Assembly (NCBI GenBank): GCA_024663395.1
Contig: JANFAH010000005.1
Coordinates: 2,728,001-2,792,000 of the forward strand
Length of the DNA stretch: 64,000 nucleotides
From: Pisolithus tinctorius
Taxonomy: Eukaryota > Basidiomycota > Agaricomycetes > Boletales > Pisolithaceae
Direction: 5' to 3'
The notes beneath the pieces are model-generated. The model had not been told where the DNA came from. It ran no database searches and worked only from the letters and a program-made list of their open reading frames with translations. Made by a program: the position numbers and the translations under genes. Shown here piece by piece: positions 45,301-57,015 of the stretch. Within the stretch, counting starts at the first letter, position 1, and each line of letters starts with the position of its first letter.

Positions 45301-46402
45301 ACTTAATAACTGGAGTCTTCAGCATGCGAGTGTTGCCATGTAGAGTCTGCCCTGGAAGAAAAAGTTCAATGTGGCAGGATGTGCAGGTATCATGACAATG
45401 TGGTGACAAGGCCAGAGGGTATACATCATGACAATTTGGACAGACCAGTAACGTATGGATGGGTCTATTGACTCCAAGAAGGCAATTTCTGGACTGGAGT
45501 GTTGTGAATGGGGAGGTAGCGGTTGGGTTGAGCAAGAATAGTAGAAGAGTGAGGATTGCCAATAGCGCATTGCATGCAATGCATGGGAGATGGAACTGGA
45601 GATGGAGCCATGATACAAGAGCATGTATGACCGTGATGTGCTCCAGGATGTCAGCGAGGTCTAGGTTATCTGATCGCACCTCTTCATCAATAAGGAAGGG
45701 ATCAGGATCGTCTTCATCGATGCTGGGGTGGGGGGGGCCATCTACTACCTCTGCATTGTGGGCATGATCAGTTTCATCAGCATAAGACCAGGATCCATTA
45801 GCATAGGACATATCATCATAATCAAGGGGCAGGGCATCGTTCTGACTATTGTTCTGCTCGTCACAAAGTTCTTCTGCAATATGTCAGAGCTGACATTCCA
45901 TGGCATGCTGTTCTGGGTCAGGAGGGAGATGGTGGGCACGAAATGAGGTGAGAGGGCAAGCACCAGCAGACGTCCTTGCGTTGTACTCTTGGAAGTAGTC
46001 CACAGTGGAAAGCAGGGCCTCGGGGCTATGGAAGTTTGGTCCCAGATTCGGTAGCGCACTGCCAAAGGTCAGAATGTCAATGTCCTTGCCACTGAGAGTA
46101 CCGTGGTCGAGCATCTCTTGTTCTACAGCACAGGTTGAAGTACATGGCGGGTCAGCAAAGGAGACATCAGGTGAGAGGGGGGGAGCAGGCATGCATATAG
46201 GGTATGGAAATAATTGTGAGACAGGCCCTGCATCTTTAATGACCGAATGGATGACCCTATGCCCTGATACACGCAGCTGTGACATCTGGGATGCTTTCGT
46301 CCTCACATGCAGGTCATATTGTGTATGGGCAGCAGCCATATGTGCAGGGACTAGTGCTCCATTACACCCGAAACACTTGCAGTTGCATTGCCAGAACCCC
46401 AT
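42369..46402 (-). pseudogene. CACTA (En/Spm) Tnp2-type transposase, probably degraded
   Basis: In minus-strand order the parts of a fungal Tnp2 transposase appear. First is a Cys/His start (MGFWQCNCKCFGCNG, 46402). Then comes a long segment to 44915 (YPYLPLSEQIVSILKIPGIEATLDEW, DWYALPTDF, LICNLPPEYR). Then CTSIMPGPKEQPPDQVQRFL (about 44840), VVCDKPAAHKIGGF and HTYFCTECWIS (about 44600), and FVKEYATQYSQLSRLPYFDL with DLMHNLFLG (about 44330; usually DPMHN). A Lys/Gln-rich helical part follows (43684-43600), then NHHYSTHVSNCTHNFGPLHDFW (about 43180) and the C-terminal FYDYVVINGKQFHASRAV (about 42560). Exons are separated by short introns. I could not prove that all frames are intact, and the Pro-to-Leu change in DPMHN suggests decay. 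Terminal repeats of the element were not found. 41918-42368 holds nothing else. Confidence 0.8.
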
Positions 46403-46514
46403 CAGAGGCGTGTTCTTAGTGAATAGAGTGTGAGGCCTTGAGGAGGTAGCAGGAGGACATGCATGACATTAATGATCACGTGAACATTATATTAGTTCCA
46501 AAAAAAGACAAGTA

Positions 46515-47711
46515 CTACTTGCGAAAGCATTTAGCAGGAGGGGTGGGGGTACTAGCTTCAGAGAATATGGGCATGCAACATCTTTTATTATTTTCCTGGC
46601 CAGCAATAAGTCCCTCTCGAATTTGGGCCCATCCCTCCTGAGTAATGATGAGTACGTGACAACACAAATGGTGAAGTTTACTTACACACAACAGTTGTGT
46701 ACTCACAGTATCAAACATCTCCAATCCAGCAAAACTGTCCAGGGTAAAAGTATGCCTAATGGAGGGGCCAGAAACCTGCGCAGGAAGAGACGAGACTGGA
46801 ATTTCCAAAGTAGTTTTCTAGAAAGAGGTCAATATCGAGAAAAGAACGGTTCATGAGTCACAACGTACCTTGACAGCTGCGGTTGGGGTCCCCTCCATAC
46901 TTTCAGGCTCAGTTTCACTCTCATCAATGACAGGAACGCGAGGGGTGATAGGCAGGGCAGTACCACCCTCAGGGTTTGTCTGGCTTTTGTCAGCAGGTGG
47001 GAGGTGGTCTGGAATACATCCAAACGGTCCTTGCATGGCAGGAAGTGGCTCAACATTGACAAGTAGAGGATCCTATGTAATACTATCAGCAAGGAAATGA
47101 ATTATGCAATGACTTACTAAGACAGCTGAAACATGGGCATCTGCAGACTCCAACTTAACCCCACCAGTACCAATGTTAGCACCAAAGTCAACAATGCACA
47201 CTTGAGTTGCACGAAAGGTATCATTGCCAAGTTCTGATGACATTGTCATTAGGGAGATTTCTATGGTCTGGTGTATGGCCATGAGTGGAAGACACATGAA
47301 TGGTAATTAGCCACACATACCACAGGGCCTTGGGAGTTTGGCTCGAAAGAGAGCATAATGTTTTGGACGCTGGTTGGGACATGAAGTCGAAGGATGTGTG
47401 GCCTACATTTGATGACTGTTGGGGGACCAACAAACTCGATTTCGTCAGCTTGTGAGGTTGGAACCATCTGGTTAGCATTGATATGGAACTTTTGGAGGTG
47501 AGTAGATAGGCTGGAGGACTTGAGTACGACATACCTTGGGTTGGTTCATGGTGTACATGGCAAACTGGTGAACTTGGAGACCAAGGAAAATTTTCGCAAA
47601 GTCCATTATTTTTTCTGAGGGGTGCAAGGGTGGCAAGAGCCACTCTTCCGATGGTATTATAGTTGGACTATGGCCGATGGAGTCGAGCATAGTTGGGGTG
47701 GGGAAATGCAC
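46515..47711 (-). CDS. Unrecognised multi-exon protein (low confidence)
   Basis: Minus frames at 47711-47472, 47467-47261, 47297-47073, 47036-46851 and 46808-46515 each have protein-like composition (for example EKIMDFAKIFLGLQVHQFAMYTMNQ, IVDFGANIGTGGVKLESADAHVSA, an acidic ESETEPESMEGTP). GTATGT/GTGAGT-type motifs lie between them. No domain was recognised. It lies upstream of, and on the same strand as, the CACTA transposase and could be that element's second gene. Confidence 0.35.
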
Positions 47712-47995
47712 GTGCGAGAGGTCAGGCTATTGGTGTATTGCCTATATTCGGATCTTGCCTATGTTGGATTATTTGGATATGTTACTCAAAAATCATTGAG
47801 TCGGACTTTACTCAGACTAATAGCTATATCTTACAAAAAAAAATCAAGGTCAAATTATCTACATTTGGAGAATCCAGTTATGCCCCCTGCTAAAATCTTG
47901 TTTCTGCAGTGATTGGTGATGCCCTTTGCATTGGGTCTTAGGTGCCCTCACCAGCGTCCCTATGTCACATGTGAGACCCACATCAGCAAAATCGT

Positions 47996-48185
47996 CCAGA
48001 TCTAGCAAGGCCTTGCTAGGCCTTGCTAGGCTTACTCGGCCTAGTAGAAGTTCAGTGCCTAACAAGGATGTAGTCTGCACAGCATAGGTGCTGCTAGCCT
48101 CACAACTTCTACTAGGCTGAGCAGTCTCTGGCCAGCCTTGCTAGGCCCTGCTTGGCTTGCTAGTTCTTGTTACCTTTACTGCTAG
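47996..48185. repeat. Palindrome-rich CTAGCAAGGC tract
   Basis: CTAGCAAGGCCTTGCTAG at 48002-48019 is a perfect 18-bp palindrome. GCCTTGCTAGG and CTAGGC-type pieces repeat on both strands through 48180. A related tract lies at 58350-58510. Confidence 0.75.
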
Positions 48186-50127
48186 TTTACTCAACCTTAC
48201 TAGGACTGGTTTTAATCACCAAACCACATATATTAGCCCGTACTATGATACACAGTGGACTAGACATTGCAGAGGCAAGGGGGGAACACAACCATGTGCA
48301 AGAGAACAAATACCGGAGCACATGAAGACACAAACCAACATGCAAATAATAACAGCAGAATGGATGAAGAGCAGAACTGATGAGCAAACCTGAAATGACA
48401 ATGGTAGATGGCATGAGGCAGATGAAACAGTGTACAAGAGGGTAAATACCAAATACGAAGAACCAGAAACCATGGACGTGCTTCCTCCTACCATGTCTGC
48501 ATGACTTGCAGGTTAGAAGGGGTCAACTATATGCACATACATTTACCTTACTCACCAAACTCACATGTGTGAAGGCATCATTTGTCATCACTACACTCCC
48601 AATATAAGGTTGAGACCCTGAGGCATGTCAATGCCCGTGCAAGGCATTAAAACAAAACAAAAACAAAAAAACTTACAAGGGAATGTCACCATATTGACCA
48701 TGGAAATCATGAGTCTATGCTGTGACACATCCACATTATGCATTGATACTGGCAATTTGGACAGGGTAAGTCAATGAGCAGTGGGATCTGTGACAAGCAG
48801 AGAAGAGGGGACGAAAGAGATGGGCCAAATGAGAAGGAGGATCTTTAAAAGAGCTGGGGGAGCCTGATCAAAAATGTCCTAAAAGGGACAATTAGCATGC
48901 TGTACATTGAGCGGCCTCTAGGCTATAGAGACTATGCATGAGTTACCTGCAGTGTTGTGTCCATTTGTTGTCCATGTCCCAGCTGTGGAGGATGACCCAA
49001 ACAGCTCGAGATCCTTAAGGATGTCAAGCTGTCAGCAGCCACATGTCATCCTTACCAAGCCAGTGGCTCCATTGTCAGAAGTGAAGCTGCGACTGCGAAA
49101 ACAGACGGTGCGGTCACGGCTGAGTCAGGACCCCGTCACAGCGTGACAGATCCGAAACGGGTACGGTGGGAACGAGCGGGCTGTCACCCCAGCGACCTAA
49201 ACGGCCATCGCGCGCAGGTGTGCCGATGCACAGACTCCCTGCGGGCAATCAGATTGCCTGTTCCCTCAGCCCCTCCCTGAGCCCTTCCATCCAGGCCTCC
49301 GATCGATGGCATCTGCAAGCGATGCGAGTAACAGTGAGGAGTTTCGCTGACTGGCGATGCCCTCCCTAACACCGTGGATGGAGTCCTCGGTGTACAGCAA
49401 CACCATCGAGTCCATCGGCAAGGCCAGATCGAAGTACTCACCAAGACAGAGATGGGGACCGGCAGTGAAGAGACCGAGGGCGCCATCGCAGTGAAGACAC
49501 TGGTGAGATCGCGATGGAGCGAGTATTTGGAGTGTGAGGTGAGAGGTAGGGGGTAGGGTCGATGGACAGAGGTTAAACAGATGGTCGTGAGTGGTCCTCG
49601 CTTATAAGCCCCTCGATCGACCTCTCATGAAGCTGGCATATGCTGCGTGTTATATCTTATGCTTTGATGTTAGGTGTCGAAGCCAGCGATGTGTCATACG
49701 ACTTGGCTTTACATCGGCCATTTGTGGTGAGTATGCACTATGCTCAGCTGTCACGTCACAGGATCGGAACGTCTTTTTTCACGAAAGAATGATCCAGTGG
49801 GTGGGTCGCGGTGGTCGTGCTTTCCCTGCCAACTCAGGGTCTTCCTTCGAGGAGTCTCAGTGCCTCACGGAAAAAATACGGTCCTGGAGGAATCAAACTA
49901 CAGTCCCTGCTGGAAAAAAATACGGTCCTTGGTGGGCTCTGAGTGCCGTTTGGTGTCGTACAAGACGCTGTTTTGGTTACTGTCTTCGTTCATGTTACCG
50001 GCTTGTCTAGCTATGATCTAGCTATGACTAACGATGATTGGAAATTCACTGCGTATATAGGAGGCCATCAACTCTCACAGCTTTCCCCATTTCCTCCCTG
50101 AAAATTGGACCAGCACCAACAACCAGC
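48186..50127. other. No supported gene; TATATA at 50054-50059
   Basis: 48186-48940 is AT-rich and CpG-poor with only short frames. From about 49.0 kb the sequence is CpG-rich with small Arg/Ser-rich frames on both strands (49166-49556) that have no domain. TATATA at 50054-50059, about 70 bp before the ATG at 50128, is a likely promoter element of the recombinase gene. Confidence 0.5.
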
Positions 50128-51921
50128 ATGTCCGAGCGAGTCTTCGATAGCTATCCTGGACTGTGTCATGCTGTATCTCCGTCCGAGGCATCGCCCCTCG
50201 AACTCCTTGATGTTTCGTACGACATGACTTCCGAACAACAAACTCTACCCGGTCCCGTCTGTGGCAGCGTCGAAACCAACAGCGAATTCTCTGCATTTCA
50301 AGCGATGCTACTAGATGCATTGAAAGGGGTGACAGAGGGAACGGATGCAGAATATAAACGGTCTGTTTTTCCCGTTTGCAAAACAAGATTACTCAAACAG
50401 CCTAATCCCCATAGCCTCATGCAGCAGTGCCAGAGGTTTCTCGTGGGCATGGGATGGTTGCGAGGCGACGAGTCGTTCTATTCCAACCGACCCCATCGTG
50501 ATGCGCCAACATTCATCATCGCCTGGATTATGAATGCATATCCCTTGTCTCTCCTGTTTACTATCACCACCTCAAACTGATGAAAATGATGTTGATTCTG
50601 GCAGGTGCGATTCGATTACGCTGAAGGGCACTAGTAAGCCACCATCTGAGGAATGAGGCACTTATGGCCATGCGCAGAAGATGAGGGCAGCGATGACCTA
50701 TGCATTTGGGCGGTTACATGGGCTCGGTGATATGCCCTGGCACCAGTCAGAGGTACTGGGGAATTCCACCATGCTGGGGAACCCAAGTATGTCTGTACAG
50801 GTGTCATCTTACATGTGTGCCTTACGGTGCCGCAAGGTATGTGTCTTCGTCTGGGCTATATATGGGTGGTGAACGAGTCTCACTGATACCCCTCCCTTAT
50901 ACATTACAGGTCCAAGCTGGCAAGGTCGCCATCAGTGCACGTGCAATCTCATCAGTTATGTTGATACCACCGGTGCAATGGTTCTGGGAAGCTCACTACC
51001 CATTCCCACAGGAGATACTCTCACAACTCTATCATTTCAACCATCTACCCGACAATTGGACCATCCGTCCATACCAGCCCGGCACTCGTCGACCTCGTGA
51101 CCCCAACCATCGTGGTCAAGATGACAGGTTGGCGGACTGGGGTGGTGCTCGGGCGCGTCGCCTCTTACAAGCTGCCTATACAATTGCGTTCATCTGCCTT
51201 CTCCGATTCGATGAAGTTCTGAAGATTCAAGTCCACGACATCAACTTCATGTATGATGCTACTGGCACTACAACCGGCATGTCCATTACCCTCCCTTTCC
51301 GTAAAACCCACCAAACCGGAGGTGAGTGTGCACGAGCTGTGCTGACAGCACAGCAAGGTTATCTTGGACTGATTGCACCGGCAGACATCAAACCATATTT
51401 CCTGTGGGCATTCCATCAATTGGAAGCTCACCTCTGCGCTGTAAGGGCCATATCTGAGTGGATCATAGCATCCAACATCACGTCTGGTTACCTCTTCTGC
51501 AAAATTGCTTCTGGTGACCGTGTTGCAGAAGCCAACATACCAATGGTGAGATAGAGTTCTGCACCTCAGGCTTGCCAAGGCGTTCAGCTGGCTGATGTGG
51601 CGTCTGGTTCGAAAGTCGTCTGAACAGTTCCTGGAAATGTTCCGAAACAACTTGCTGGACCTCAACATCGATCCTGCAGCTTATGGAACCCACTCTTTTT
51701 GGCGGGGAGGCTGCCAGTACCTCCACATCGAACGACGATGGCCTCTGAGGAAAATTTGTGAATGGGGAGGTTGGAGTCAAGAATTCACTAACCTCACAAT
51801 AGTTAAGTACCTCATCTCAGTCAACGATGATGCAATGGAGGCCCGTGAAGATTTTTTCAACCCAAATCGCTGTCCTGCACTCAAATGCCCACACTGTGGA
51901 CGATCTTGTGCTTGTGGTTGA
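50128..51921 (+). pseudogene. Tyrosine recombinase (Crypton-like integrase), inactivated
   Basis: Exons start at 50128-50360 and 50415-50537 (N-terminal helical DNA-binding part: GPVCGSVETNSEFSAFQAM, LMQQCQRFLVGMGWL). They continue at 50605-50836 (HAQKMRAAMTYAFGRLHGLG, VSVQVSSYMCALRCRK) and from 50910 on. The catalytic domain has box-I Arg in ICLLRFDEVLKI (about 51200), ITLPFRKTHQTG, EHxxR-region GTHSFWRGGCQY (51688-51720), CEWGGWS and the Tyr of IVKYL (51808-51810). The C-terminus has a CPHCGRSCAC cluster. Damage: TGA at 50654-50656, donor AT instead of GT at 50538, and TGG (51700-51702) where the second catalytic Arg of H-x-x-R is expected. All are C-to-T or G-to-A changes. Intact members would cut and rejoin DNA through the Tyr. 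Confidence 0.8.
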
Positions 51922-53458
51922 CTAGCATCTCTCGTTTTTTTGGGGGGATGATACTCCTTAATGACAGCTCCACGTTGGCACTTGGTTCGTTTGAATTGGC
52001 CAAGCGGTTCCTGAGTTGTTCGCATTTTTGTGAGAAGGGCCGCCCTCAAGGTCTTGTCATCGTATCTTGTCCGTCTCTGCGCCATTCCTCTTGCTTTACG
52101 GTCCGTTCATTCCGCTCGCTGAACCCTCTCTAGAGATATCTCATTCACCCAGTTCTGCGCAGTAGTTCTCAAGATATGCCCATTTTTGTGACTGGAATGG
52201 CTATGAGGCACTTTGGCATGTAACTCAGGTCCGTATAGGAGTCCCCTGCTGTCTTTGGGATTCTTGTATCGATCCCTCCAGCCCTCGTCGCTCAGTGGTC
52301 TGTCCTTCTCCCCATGCTGGTATCTGGTGACGTTACACGCGTCATACCCATATCCTGCCCGTTTCGGCATTCCGCCTCTCACCCTTTTTGGGGGCCTTGT
52401 ACTATTCAACGAAGGCTTTTGAACAATGTATCATACATAGCAGCTGCAAGGGTTGCAGAGATGATGATAATCCACATTTTGCGGGTGGGGCGTTCTTGGA
52501 CAATTTCACAGGTATCATCGCTTATGCTCTCCACCGCACCAAACTCCATCCATCCATCACGTTCGCTGCACTAGTCTTACTTTGAAGACTAAAGGTGCGA
52601 TTCCCCACCGCTCGTGGCTTGTCTGCCTTCCAACTTTTCATTTCCGTGTTTATGCTCACGAGCAAAGTTATTTGTAATGACACATATTTGAAGTGGGAGT
52701 TAAATGTGGATCCCTCGACGCTAAGTGAGTTCGAGAGTATGATACGGAAAGATTTCCCAGGGATGGGCCCTTTTCCAATTTACACCTTGCCATTGATGAA
52801 GCAATCGACACCCCCTTCATCAGCAAACCCTTTTGCGCCTCTCGACCCTCACACTCCCCGCCATCCATCCTCCATGGTCTGTGTACACTCCGCCACCTTT
52901 GCATTCCACCCTCCCAATATCCCAGAGGTGTCCCTCTCTTAATCTACGTCGTCCACCTCCCCTGCTTCCTCCGCACCACCACCTATGCCCATCGGCATTG
53001 AAGACCTCAATGGAGCATGTACACACCTTGTTGTCGAAGGCAAAGATGTTGACCTTCACGTCACCCGCTGTTTGGTAAACAATGTCTGGCTCTCCACATT
53101 CATTTTGTCAATATTAGATCTCTTTCCATCCGTCTCGATGACAGCTGCAAATGTATTATATACAACATTGTTCCCTCCCCGGTCTTGCAGGGTATGCTAT
53201 TTAACGGACACGGTATCTCCATATCTATACCCTCTACTCTCCTCCTATGTACAATATGAAGAAATCAAAAGTGCTCTCCAATTAATTGTCAAACCTGGCG
53301 AGGGACTCGAGGAGCTTTGTATATTACTATCACTTGTGTTTCAGCTCGCCGCATACTACATACTATACTGGTCACATAGCGGACTCAAAAGTACAATAGG
53401 GGCTCACAGGCATGTCATCACTGCGACCACTGCCATCATCATACAGGATTTAACAATA
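51922..53458. other. No supported gene
   Basis: Frames such as 52595-52942 and 52985-53450 (plus) are Pro/His/Ser-rich or hydrophobic and short. None has a domain or convincing splice structure. It is the spacer between recombinase and nuclease genes and contains the latter's promoter. Confidence 0.4.
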
Positions 53459-55554
53459 ATGGGTGTTACAGGCCTTTGGCAGGTAAGTCTGGAGGCTGAA
53501 TATTTGTACTACTTTACATGCAAATTTGGCTTCGGTAGGCAGTCGCTCCAGCAGCAAAGAAATATTCTCTGCGAGATCTCACGGTCAACCACATGTTTAA
53601 TCTGGATGGTACAAAACGCTCTGAACATCCGTTCAGGATTGGTGTTGATGCCAGGTATGTTCCCAGGTGCTCCAATGTAATCTGCTGGTCTCGGACTTAA
53701 ATATTTTTACCCGGTCGGTCCAACTCTGAAAGCTTATGGATGGCCAATTGCCAGCACTCGTTTCGACATGGACATGCGCAGTGTGGGCAGAACCCGGAGT
53801 TGAGGACGCTCTTTTACAAGTTGGCGCACCTGTATCACACCCCAGCCAACATCCTCTTCGTTTTTGATGGCCTGCAAAAGCCAGCAATCAAGCGGGGCAA
53901 GAAGGTTGTCACTATTCCACCATGGCTTACAACGTACTTCAAGGACTTTGCTAGTGCTTTCGGATTTCGGACACATGAGGTGAGGCTGAACCTATCGGAC
54001 CAGTGACTGCCAGTGTCATCGTCATTTCTACAAATTTGTTCTATAGGCAGCAGGCGAGGCAGAGGCAGAGCTAGCTGCCCTCAATCAGTTAGGGGTTATT
54101 GATGCTGTCTGGACTGAGGATAGTGATGCGTTGGTATTTGGCGCTCTAACTGTGTTCCGAAGGCAGGTGACCAGATCGCGCCAAGCTCCTTCTTCAAGCT
54201 AACTTATTACATTGATGTGTTAACAGTGACAACGACGATGACAAGTCTGTTCTAATGTATTCCGCTAATGGTTTGGCACAAGAGTCCGCTGTTGCATTGA
54301 CAAAGGGTGGGCTACTGCTAATGGCCCTCTTCTGCGGTGGAGATTACAACATAAGTTCATGCTTGCCCACTGGCCACTGACAGGCGCTGTGCAACTCACA
54401 TTGGTCACATGACAGAATGGCCTCTCACGTTGTGGATGGAAGACAACTCGTGCGCTTGCTCAACATGGTGTTGGAGATGAGCTGCTATGTGCAGCGACCA
54501 CTACTGCGAATGAGGATGATCTTACCACATTCCTTGGACCTTGGGTCAAGCACGTCTGTGATCTCCTCACTGAGATGGGTTGTAAGAAACTTTCTGCCAC
54601 CTTTCCAAGCGACTTTCCCTCCCCTGCTGTTGTCCTGGCATATGTTAAGCCCTCGATCACGTTCACGTGCGCTGATCCTGGGCCTCCTCAAGCCTTGTCA
54701 ATGCTGCTCAGAACGCTGCAAGGAATCAACCTGGAACGACTGGCTTTCCTGTGCGAGTTCCACTTTGGGTGGTCTAGAGGCGGACCACCTGTCCCAGTCC
54801 ACGCCATCGAATCTTCTGGTACACTCGGAAAGCTGAAGAACCTGGTCTACGAGGGAGTTTGTATTCGCAATCTATGTGGTGTGAGTAGGCTATACCATGT
54901 CATAGTATGAATTTGAAGGCTGCCGTTAATTGTCATGTCACCATTAATGCTAAATTGCTAAATTGTGATCTACAGGTGGACGGAGCAGACTCGGACACTC
55001 TAGGTAACATATGCCCCCAGGGTCCATTTGAGTCTTCTTCCAAGTCGCATCCAGTGCGGCAGGGCTTCATGCTCGATTCAGTTCTTTGTATTTGCTCACA
55101 ATGCGAAGTCGCTGCCTCAGGACAGGTACTGGTACAACACCGCTTGGAGATCGACACCACGCCATTAGCGCTCCCTGCAAAACGTGGTGTTGCTCGAGTA
55201 CTGAGCATGCCAGATGGTGTTCCCCAGGCTGGATTATTTGCAGATTCCGCACCCAGCACTCACCCAGCACCGAGCACTCACCGGGTCTGGATGCCAGATC
55301 CGGTGGTCAGGTTTGCACTCCCAGGTTTGCTCGCAACTGGGCTGACGAAGCATGACACCGAGGAACCAAGCCGTTCTGCACAGCAAAGGCCAAGTCATGG
55401 CAAGGAGATGATTGAACTCACAGACAGCGATTCCAAGACTGAAAGAGAGATCATTGAACTTACAGATAGCGATTCCGAGACTGAGAGAAAGAATAGTAGC
55501 AGTGGTGGCCGCACATTTGACTTGGGTGTCATTGAGCTCACAGATTCAGAATAA
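53459..55554 (+). CDS. XPG/Rad2-family nuclease, GEN1 (Holliday-junction resolvase)-like
   Basis: Exons 53459-53482, 53539-53654, 53733-53979, 54047-54162, 54227-54350, 54416-54880 and 54976-55554; 556 aa. It starts MGVTGLWQ, the invariant XPG N-terminus. Catalytic acidic positions are visible: GVDASLW, FVFDG, AGEAEAELAAL, TEDSDALVFGA and GGDYN. After GGDYN the H2TH-like part (GLSRCGWKTTRALAQHGVG) and a C-terminal domain like that of fungal GEN1-type proteins follow. The last ~100 residues are disordered and contain three SUMO-interacting-type motifs (MIELTDSDS, IIELTDSDS, VIELTDSE). The family cuts branched DNA in the nucleus. Two odd donors: exon 4 ends at a GC donor (AG|GCAGGT, 54163), and exon 5 ends at ATAAGT (54351) where GTAAGT is expected. 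The second could block correct splicing in this allele. Confidence 0.85.
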
Positions 55555-55636
55555 AAACAGACATGAAATGCTTGATACAACACACGCACGATCTATGTCT
55601 CGTACCACAGGGTTATGTATGCTAGATAATATGCAG

Positions 55637-56934
55637 CTAAATAGAATGGCCCTCATCCCTGCCATGCCCATCACTCAGCCTGTGCAACCGTTTTGCGATA
55701 GCCCGAGGCTGGGTCAGGACATGCATGTTGCTGCCTTTTCTGTACGCGCACTGCGTATCAAAAGATTCGCCGAATTCTTCTGCCACTTTCCACACAGCCT
55801 CCTGATCTTCTTTCTTCCGAGCCTCACAAAGGAGGACAAGAATACGAGTGTAACTCATCGGCCTCCCGTTCTCACTAAACCTGCACCAAAACTCATCCGG
55901 GGTGCCTTGACGGTAGCACTCTACAATGTACTGTGAACTCAGGATTAGATAGGCCCACTTTCGGCCAAGAGCGAGTACGTATACTTGCCTTCCAGCATGT
56001 CCAGTTGTGTTTGATCCCTTTCCATTGTCGGTTGTGTGCATAACGGTACACCTCGGGCCAGTATTTGATCGCAATCGGACGGCCCTTGATGGTAAGGGTG
56101 GACTGGCCAGTCCAATGAGGGGAAGTGTCGTCCCACATGGAATTGAGCCTCGGGATGTCTTTGCTGAATCCCACGGCTGTGGGGTCACCAATGTCAGCGA
56201 GCGTGAAGGCGAGAACAGTCCCATCACCAAGTGTTAGCGTGCGAACGACAGAAGACGGATTGGTAGCCATGACAGTAGGAGAGGTGTCTCCACTCGCCGG
56301 TGAGGGACAGCGAGCTTCGGCAGATGGGGAGGGGAGACCAGGTGATTGACTCGCAGGGGCCTGTGCAACGCTCATACCTGACGGTGCACCTAGTGGCCTG
56401 CCACCGTGACCTGTTGTTACTGCAACAGCCGGGGGAGGCTGGTAAGGATATAGAGTGAGAGTCGTTCGTGCCTGCAAGGACACAGTGCCAGCATGAGTGA
56501 TCCTGAACTCGGCAAATGGAAGTGAAGCTGCAACTGACCCAGTCAAGGACAGCCGCCTTTTCTGCCTGCATTCGGGTGTCTTTCGACCTTTCAGTAGCAG
56601 ATGGGACTGCAGCATCACTGCTACTGCCACCCAGCAGCAGTGCCCGACGTTTTGCTGACCGCTTTGCAGGGCCTCTCTTGCCCTTCCCGCTACCTGTATC
56701 CTGAGCATGATGATTTTGAGGGCCTTTGTGAGATCTTCGTGTGCCTGGAAGGACTCTGCATTGGAACAACTCAGCACCTGGTGAGAGACCAAGGACGAGG
56801 TAAGCTGTGACTCACCGCTGCCAGGCATCATGATCCTGGCTGAATGCCTCCAGCCTCTCGAGAAGGACTTGTTTGGTACCGGTCTGGCTCAGGCCAAGCC
56901 TTCGACAGAGGGCCTTGAGTTCCTTAGCGGTCAT
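55637..56934 (-). CDS. SAP-domain protein, basidiomycete-specific
   Basis: Exons (minus) 56934-56816, 56755-56539, 56471-55989 and 55930-55637; 370 aa. Residues 1-40 (LKALCRRLGLSQTGTKQVLLERLEAF) fit the SAP helix-extension-helix DNA-binding motif. A basic NLS-like stretch follows (GKGKRGPAKRSAKRRA), then a Pro/Ser-rich linker. The conserved C-terminal half has IKYWPEVYRYAHNRQWKGIKHNW, GTPDEFWCRFSENG and AYRKGSNMHVLTQPRAIAKRL. Intron 3 starts with GC (AAG|GCAAGT at 55988), since only this donor keeps the phase. It lies tail-to-tail with the nuclease gene (83 bp apart), downstream of the recombinase. A nuclear, DNA- or chromatin-associated role is likely. The exact function is unknown. Confidence 0.75.
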
Positions 56935-57015
56935 GACGTTGCTGCATGGTAAACCCGGGGCACCACGGCCAACAATCAGTTCAGTGAACGGTGTCGACTG
57001 TCCTTCGAGGCTGAC

